From positions 1 to 6,457 of the forward strand of contig LKNC01000164.1 in assembly GCA_001564255.1 (NCBI GenBank): a stretch of 6,457 nucleotides of DNA, given 5' to 3'. The stretch comes from Natrialbaceae archaeon Tc-Br11_E2g1. GTDB taxonomy: Archaea; Halobacteriota; Halobacteria; Halobacteriales; Natrialbaceae. How positions within the stretch are numbered: the first letter of the stretch is position 1; every line of letters begins with the position of its first letter. A program made the translations under genes and the position numbers. Shown here piece after piece: positions 4,501-6,457 of this stretch. The notes under the pieces are model-generated. The model searched no databases and had not been told where the DNA came from. It was given only the letters and a program-made list of their open reading frames with translations.

Positions 4501-6457
4501 GCGGGAGATGATCACCGAACTGCTGTCCGAACGGGAAGAGAAGAAATCACTCCGGGACGAGTACGAGCCTGGATCGAGAGAATACGAACAGTACGACCGC
4601 CAGCAGGGGGCAGTGAAGGTCATCATGAACTGCTTTACGCCCGACACGGAGGTCCTGACGCCGGCGGGCGTACGGGAGATCACCGACCTCGCAGTCGGCG
4701 ACGAGGTGTACTCACTCGATCCCGAGACGATGCGTGCGGAAGTAAAGCCAGTCGTCGAGACACACGCCTACCCCGAGTACGACGGCGACCTGATCGACAT
4801 CGAGACCGACACGATCGACTTTCAGGTGACGCCGAACCACCGGATGCTCGTCCGGAAAGCGGAGACGAACGGGAGCACCGAAGACGAGTATCGGTTCGTC
4901 GAGGCCGGAGCGCTCGATCGGGCGACGAACTACGAACTCCCCCACGACTGGGAGGGGCCGGACGGCGAGGGCCTCGAGGACGTCGACCTCACCGAATACG
5001 TCGATGGCGAGTACGAGGTCTGGGTCCGTCCGTCGGTTCACGGCCACGCGTTCACCGCCGGGCTCGGCTGGACACCCCCCCGGGTGCCGAACGCCGACGT
5101 CGGGAAGACGGGATACGTGTTCACGGCCGAGGAGTTCGAGGAACACCGCGAGTACATCGAACCGGTCTGTGAGACGAGCTTCATCCATCGCGAACCCGGC
5201 CGCAAGTGGATTCCACGGACCTACGACGGCGAGGACTTCCTCGAGGTACTGGCGTGGTTTATCACCGAGGGGAACGTCCACACGTCGACCGAGAAGCGGT
5301 TCGGTGGGAACGTCCGCGGCTCTGCGACGACCGTTCAGATTGCACAGAACGAGCGGGTGGCCGCCGACGGTGGCGTCGACCACCACGCCTCGATCGGTGA
5401 CCTGTTCGATTCGATGGGCGTCGACTACTACGTCGACGAGCGAGCCTACCAGGTCACTTCGAAACTGCTGGGTGACCTGCTGGAGGAACTCTGTGGCGGA
5501 GACAGCGCGAGCAAACGGGTTCCGGAGTTCGTCTTCGATCTCTCCCGACGGCAAAAACGGCTGTTCCTCGAGACGCTGATCGACGGTGACGGCGACCGCG
5601 AAACGGCGTCGTGGCGGTACACGACCTCGAGTGAGATGCTTCGGGACGACGTCCTCCGGCTCTGTGCACACCTCGGTCTGACGGCGAGTTACGACCGCGA
5701 CAGTGGCTCGTGGCGGATCTACGTGAGCGAGACGTCAGAGAACACACTCCGAACGGACCGGAGTTTCGCACGGTCTACCGCCGACGACGGCGTCTACTGT
5801 GTGACCGTCGAGGACAACCACACCCTGCTCGCGGGGCGAAACGGGAAGTTCCAGTTCGTCGGCCAGTCCCTCTACGGCGTTTCGGGCTGGGATCGGTTCC
5901 GACTCTACGACAAGGAGGCCGCAGCGGCGATCACGGCCACCGGCCGTGAGGTGATCGAGTTCACCGAGGAAGCCGCAAACGAACTCGAGTACGACGTTGC
6001 CTACGGAGATACTGACAGCGTTATGATAGAACTGGGGCCCGAAGCCTCGAAAGACGAGGCCATCGACCAGTCGTTTGACATCGAAGAGTATGTCAACGAA
6101 CGGTACGACGACTTCGCACGCGAGGAACTCGACGCGGAGTTCCACCGCTTCCAGATCGAGTTCGAGAAACTCTACCGGCGCTTTTTCCAGGCGGGAACGA
6201 AAAAACGCTACGCCGGCCACATCGTCTGGAAGGAGGGCAAGGACGTCGACGACATCGACATCACGGGCTTCGAGTACAAGCGTTCTGACATCGCGCCGAT
6301 CACCAAAGAGGTTCAGCATCGGGTCATCGAGATGCTCGTCCGCGACGGCGACGTCGAGGGCGTCAAAGAGTACGTAAACGGGGTCATCGAGGACGTCCGG
6401 GGAGGTGAGGTGAGCCTCGAGGATCTGGCTATCCCCGGGGGGATCGGCAAACGCCTC
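1511..6457 (+). CDS. polB: Family B DNA polymerase precursor with two inteins (3' end outside window)
   Basis: This is the replicative-type family B DNA polymerase of haloarchaea, which extends DNA 5'-3' and proofreads 3'-5'. The frame is open for 1649 codons to the window edge. Exteins are residues 1-305, 757-1040 and 1453 onward, so 786 mature residues are visible, compared with roughly 900 expected. Motifs seen: Exo I (TFDIEVED; D211, E213); Exo II split by intein 1 (TGWN at 302-305, then CDDFDAPYL from 757, catalytic D761); Exo III (YNLRD; Y860, D864); motif A (DLKSLYP; D948); motif B split by intein 2 (K1036VIMN, then SLYG from 1453); motif C (YGDTDS; D1500, D1502); and KKRY at 1564-1567. 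All catalytic residues are present. The N-terminus has an acidic extension with a PIP-box-like QTGLADFG. The start is the first in-frame ATG and lies correctly behind a TATA box. A third intein downstream cannot be excluded. Confidence 0.97.
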   Translation, partial: MTEEGQTGLADFGNADERPAEEAAHVAGNGGQASADVIDPRAETLPDADGECELAVMQVDYAVVGRGDDERPIIHVFGRTEDNDLEHLKVVGFEPYFYAPTDSLESPPEEEYDRLTGSREVDRDGEPYESIRGENLTKIFGQTPRDVGQLRDEFDHYEADILFPNRFLIDKDVRSGLRVPERRAGDGSLIVPHEEIEPAEVDADPRVLTFDIEVEDRSGFPEDGEEPIVCLTSHDSYRDEYLMWVFDAPDGDGEIPEEIEEYDPIEGEIDHEIRRFESEEAMLEAFVDYIADRNKADPDVITGWNCLPADSAVLMADGTEKEIQDIEIGDPVIGSESQQTSVAEVTNKWKSEKRIREFSLADGDSLRSSADHRIMVGDDDTVDWKEGSEIEPGDYVLKPRRLSVEETAVPTLSELVPRENQRYADEQTISEFKADLPYGAITELADEFDVSTGTLHHPHTTVWTPKRCQDGADRYDVSVPDGGVEYRGTGVDLERKITPEELYYAGLVLTDGSMSPDDGIRFYNTREELHRQFPGENYLQPDGKGCYKQNVLDYATMYAFNGLGIPFGNKNDDVVDLSTVYEMPSEYISRFLAGAIDGDGNIAQSGITVAAENRSIGEWYVKLFKRLGIYAQQRENVVRIPDAKRDINRLKDHVLPYMGHSEKKAALRKCEGGKSGQTENIPYALFEADVGTDTKRIGNDKYRRGINLKRHETHSEEWEEYVFVEVTDVSVTGTETTYDIETTTHNFIAEGCLVHNCDDFDAPYLLDRLAVLEGPHHDHDLNPDRLSRIGEVWRSGWGGPDVKGRVVFDLLYGYQRMVFSELDSYRLDAVGEAELGVGKERYAGSIGDLWEDDPTRLLEYNLRDVELCVELDRQQEIIPFWDEVRSFVGCKLEDAPTPGDTVDMYVLHEAHGRFALPSKGQQEAGEEYEGGAVFDPITGIKENVTVLDLKSLYPMCMTTVNASPETKVDPEAYDGETFVAPTEPEPTHFRKEPDGVMREMITELLSEREEKKSLRDEYEPGSREYEQYDRQQGAVKVIMNCFTPDTEVLTPAGVREITDLAVGDEVYSLDPETMRAEVKPVVETHAYPEYDGDLIDIETDTIDFQVTPNHRMLVRKAETNGSTEDEYRFVEAGALDRATNYELPHDWEGPDGEGLEDVDLTEYVDGEYEVWVRPSVHGHAFTAGLGWTPPRVPNADVGKTGYVFTAEEFEEHREYIEPVCETSFIHREPGRKWIPRTYDGEDFLEVLAWFITEGNVHTSTEKRFGGNVRGSATTVQIAQNERVAADGGVDHHASIGDLFDSMGVDYYVDERAYQVTSKLLGDLLEELCGGDSASKRVPEFVFDLSRRQKRLFLETLIDGDGDRETASWRYTTSSEMLRDDVLRLCAHLGLTASYDRDSGSWRIYVSETSENTLRTDRSFARSTADDGVYCVTVEDNHTLLAGRNGKFQFVGQSLYGVSGWDRFRLYDKEAAAAITATGREVIEFTEEAANELEYDVAYGDTDSVMIELGPEASKDEAIDQSFDIEEYVNERYDDFAREELDAEFHRFQIEFEKLYRRFFQAGTKKRYAGHIVWKEGKDVDDIDITGFEYKRSDIAPITKEVQHRVIEMLVRDGDVEGVKEYVNGVIEDVRGGEVSLEDLAIPGGIGKRL
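1526..1549 (+). other. PIP-box-like sequence at the PolB N-terminus
   Basis: Residues 6-13 read QTGLADFG, fitting Qxx(L/I/M)xxF, the core of PCNA-interacting peptides, although the usual second aromatic residue is replaced by Gly. It lies in a flexible acidic extension ahead of the polymerase N-terminal domain. Binding to the sliding clamp is inference. PIP boxes of B-family polymerases are more often at the C-terminus, which is not in this window. Confidence 0.35.
2426..3778 (+). mobile_element. Intein 1 of PolB, in the Exo II motif, with LAGLIDADG endonuclease (451 aa)
   Basis: Precursor residues 306-756. Splicing block A starts at Cys306 (CLPADSAVLMADG). Block B contains SSADH, with His372 and Ser369 in place of the usual Thr. 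The C-terminal blocks are TYDIETTTHNFIAEG and CLVHN, with penultimate His755 and terminal Asn756 followed by Cys757 as +1 nucleophile, a canonical class 1 set. The endonuclease domain has two LAGLIDADG helices: YYAGLVLTDG (503-512, acid D511) and LAGAIDGDG (592-600, acid D599), so both active-site acids are kept. A helix-turn-helix-like segment precedes them (438-458). The boundaries are precise because removal restores GWNCDDFDAPYL, a normal Exo II. Base composition is lower in GC than the host (28 G/C of 60 at 3541-3600), suggesting recent transfer. The site is not one of the three classical ones (pol-a, pol-b, pol-c). A fourth haloarchaeal polB site may have been described, but I cannot confirm that it is this one. 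Confidence 0.95.
2822..2884 (+). other. Helix-turn-helix-like segment inside intein 1
   Basis: Residues 438-458 contain ITELADEFDVSTGTLHH. The first helix ends in LADEF, the DVS turn follows, and then comes a Thr/Leu/His second helix, the usual layout of a helix-turn-helix. It lies between splicing block B and the first LAGLIDADG helix, where some inteins carry an extra DNA-recognition module. A role in target-site recognition by the endonuclease is inference. Confidence 0.4.
4321..4380 (+). other. AT-rich island over polymerase motif A (no intein present)
   Basis: Within polB, 4321-4360 has 12 G/C in 40 bases and 4321-4380 has 23 in 60, while the 60 bases on each side have 39 each (65%). 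The codons include ATT, AAA, GAA, AAT, ACA, GTT, TTG, TTG and AAA, unlike the rest of the extein. The segment encodes ITGIKENVTVLDLKSLYPMC, that is, motif A with catalytic D948 and the SLYP sequence where pol-a inteins insert in other archaea. The reading frame and motif are intact. A scar of a former intein or gene conversion is inferred. Confidence 0.6.
4631..5866 (+). mobile_element. Intein 2 of PolB, pol-b site in motif B, with LAGLIDADG endonuclease (412 aa)
   Basis: Precursor residues 1041-1452. Block A starts at Cys1041 (CFTPDTEVLTPAG). Block B is VTPNH (T1107, H1110). Block F is VYCVTVEDNHTLLAG, and the C-terminus is NGKFQFVGQ, so the last two residues are Gly1451-Gln1452 instead of His-Asn, before Ser1453. 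Removal restores KVIMNSLYG, the standard motif B, which fixes both boundaries. LAGLIDADG helices are VLAWFITEG (acid E1253) and LETLIDGDG (acid D1360), about 100 residues apart, with RVPEFVF just before the second and LCAHLGLTASYD after it, so the endonuclease looks complete. Composition is host-like (43 G/C of 60 at 4921-4980) with CTCGAG sites, suggesting long residence or a donor of similar GC. Gln-terminated inteins that splice are known, so the atypical end does not by itself mean inactivity. In this essential gene it must splice, unless another polymerase covers the role. Confidence 0.95.
5996..6034 (+). other. Atypical-codon patch over polymerase motif C (no intein present)
   Basis: The codons around YGDTDSVMIEL are GTT, GGA, GAT, ACT, AGC, GTT, ATA and GAA, where the rest of this extein mostly uses codons ending in C or G. 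Positions 6001-6030 contain 13 G/C in 30. The patch coincides with the classical pol-c insertion point between YGDTD and S. It is shorter and weaker than the motif A island. Motif C is intact (D1500, D1502). Confidence 0.4.

Noticed and set aside
4628..4634. Possibility that the frame was broken between the polymerase fragments (pseudogene)
   Set aside because: Codon-by-codon reading from 1511 to 6457 shows no stop or frameshift, and both insertions restore exact motifs when removed.
4712..5671. Long minus-strand open frame (319 codons) opposite intein 2
   Set aside because: It lies wholly antisense to a well-supported intein with recognisable blocks A, B, F and G and LAGLIDADG motifs. Long antisense frames are common in GC-rich halophile genes, and its protein shows no recognisable domain.
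5735..6319. Minus-strand open frame of 194 codons opposite motif C and the thumb
   Set aside because: Antisense to conserved polymerase motifs, with a valine- and leucine-rich translation of the kind produced by reading GC-rich genes backwards.
1..6457. CRISPR arrays, tRNA or rRNA genes, insertion sequences
   Set aside because: No regularly spaced repeats, no cloverleaf-like sequence with a GTTCRA arm, and no transposase or terminal inverted repeats were seen on reading both strands.

Overview
The window looks like haloarchaeal chromosome. GC content is high (about 65-72% in lines counted by hand), the encoded proteins are strongly acidic, CTCGAG is over-represented, starts are often GTG, and TATA boxes sit about 25-30 bases before start codons, as expected for leaderless transcripts. 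The dominant gene encodes a haloarchaeal family B DNA polymerase.

Layout. Positions 2-88 (+) hold the last 28 codons of an unidentified gene that enters from the left. It converges on a three-gene minus-strand cluster, read from right to left: a 60-residue acidic protein (1163-1345), a two-helix membrane protein with an acidic N-terminal tail (638-1114), and a small winged-helix-like protein (180-641). The last two overlap by ATGA. A 165-base divergent promoter region (1346-1510) holds several TATA-like elements and separates this cluster from polB.

Positions 1511-6457 (+) are one uninterrupted reading frame of 1649 codons that runs off the right edge. It is a DNA polymerase B precursor carrying two full-size inteins, each with a LAGLIDADG homing endonuclease. 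Intein 1 (451 aa, 2426-3778) lies inside the Exo II motif of the proofreading exonuclease. It is relatively AT-rich and has canonical splice residues (Cys1, His-Asn, then Cys). Intein 2 (412 aa, 4631-5866) lies inside polymerase motif B at the classical pol-b site. It has host-like composition and an unusual C-terminus, Gly-Gln instead of His-Asn, before Ser. The three extein pieces (305 + 284 + at least 197 residues) join into a polymerase with intact Exo I, II and III, motifs A, B and C, and the KKRY motif. The C-terminal end lies outside the window.

The most interesting pattern is nucleotide-level. Low-GC, non-host-codon stretches flank intein 1. Similar short islands cover two other conserved motifs that carry no intein here: motif A, near the classical pol-a site (12 G/C in 40 bases), and motif C, at the pol-c site. 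I read these as possible co-conversion tracts or scars of past intein gain and loss. The data would then show one gene with a recent invader, an old resident and perhaps two vacated sites. That reading is inference and needs comparison with related genomes.
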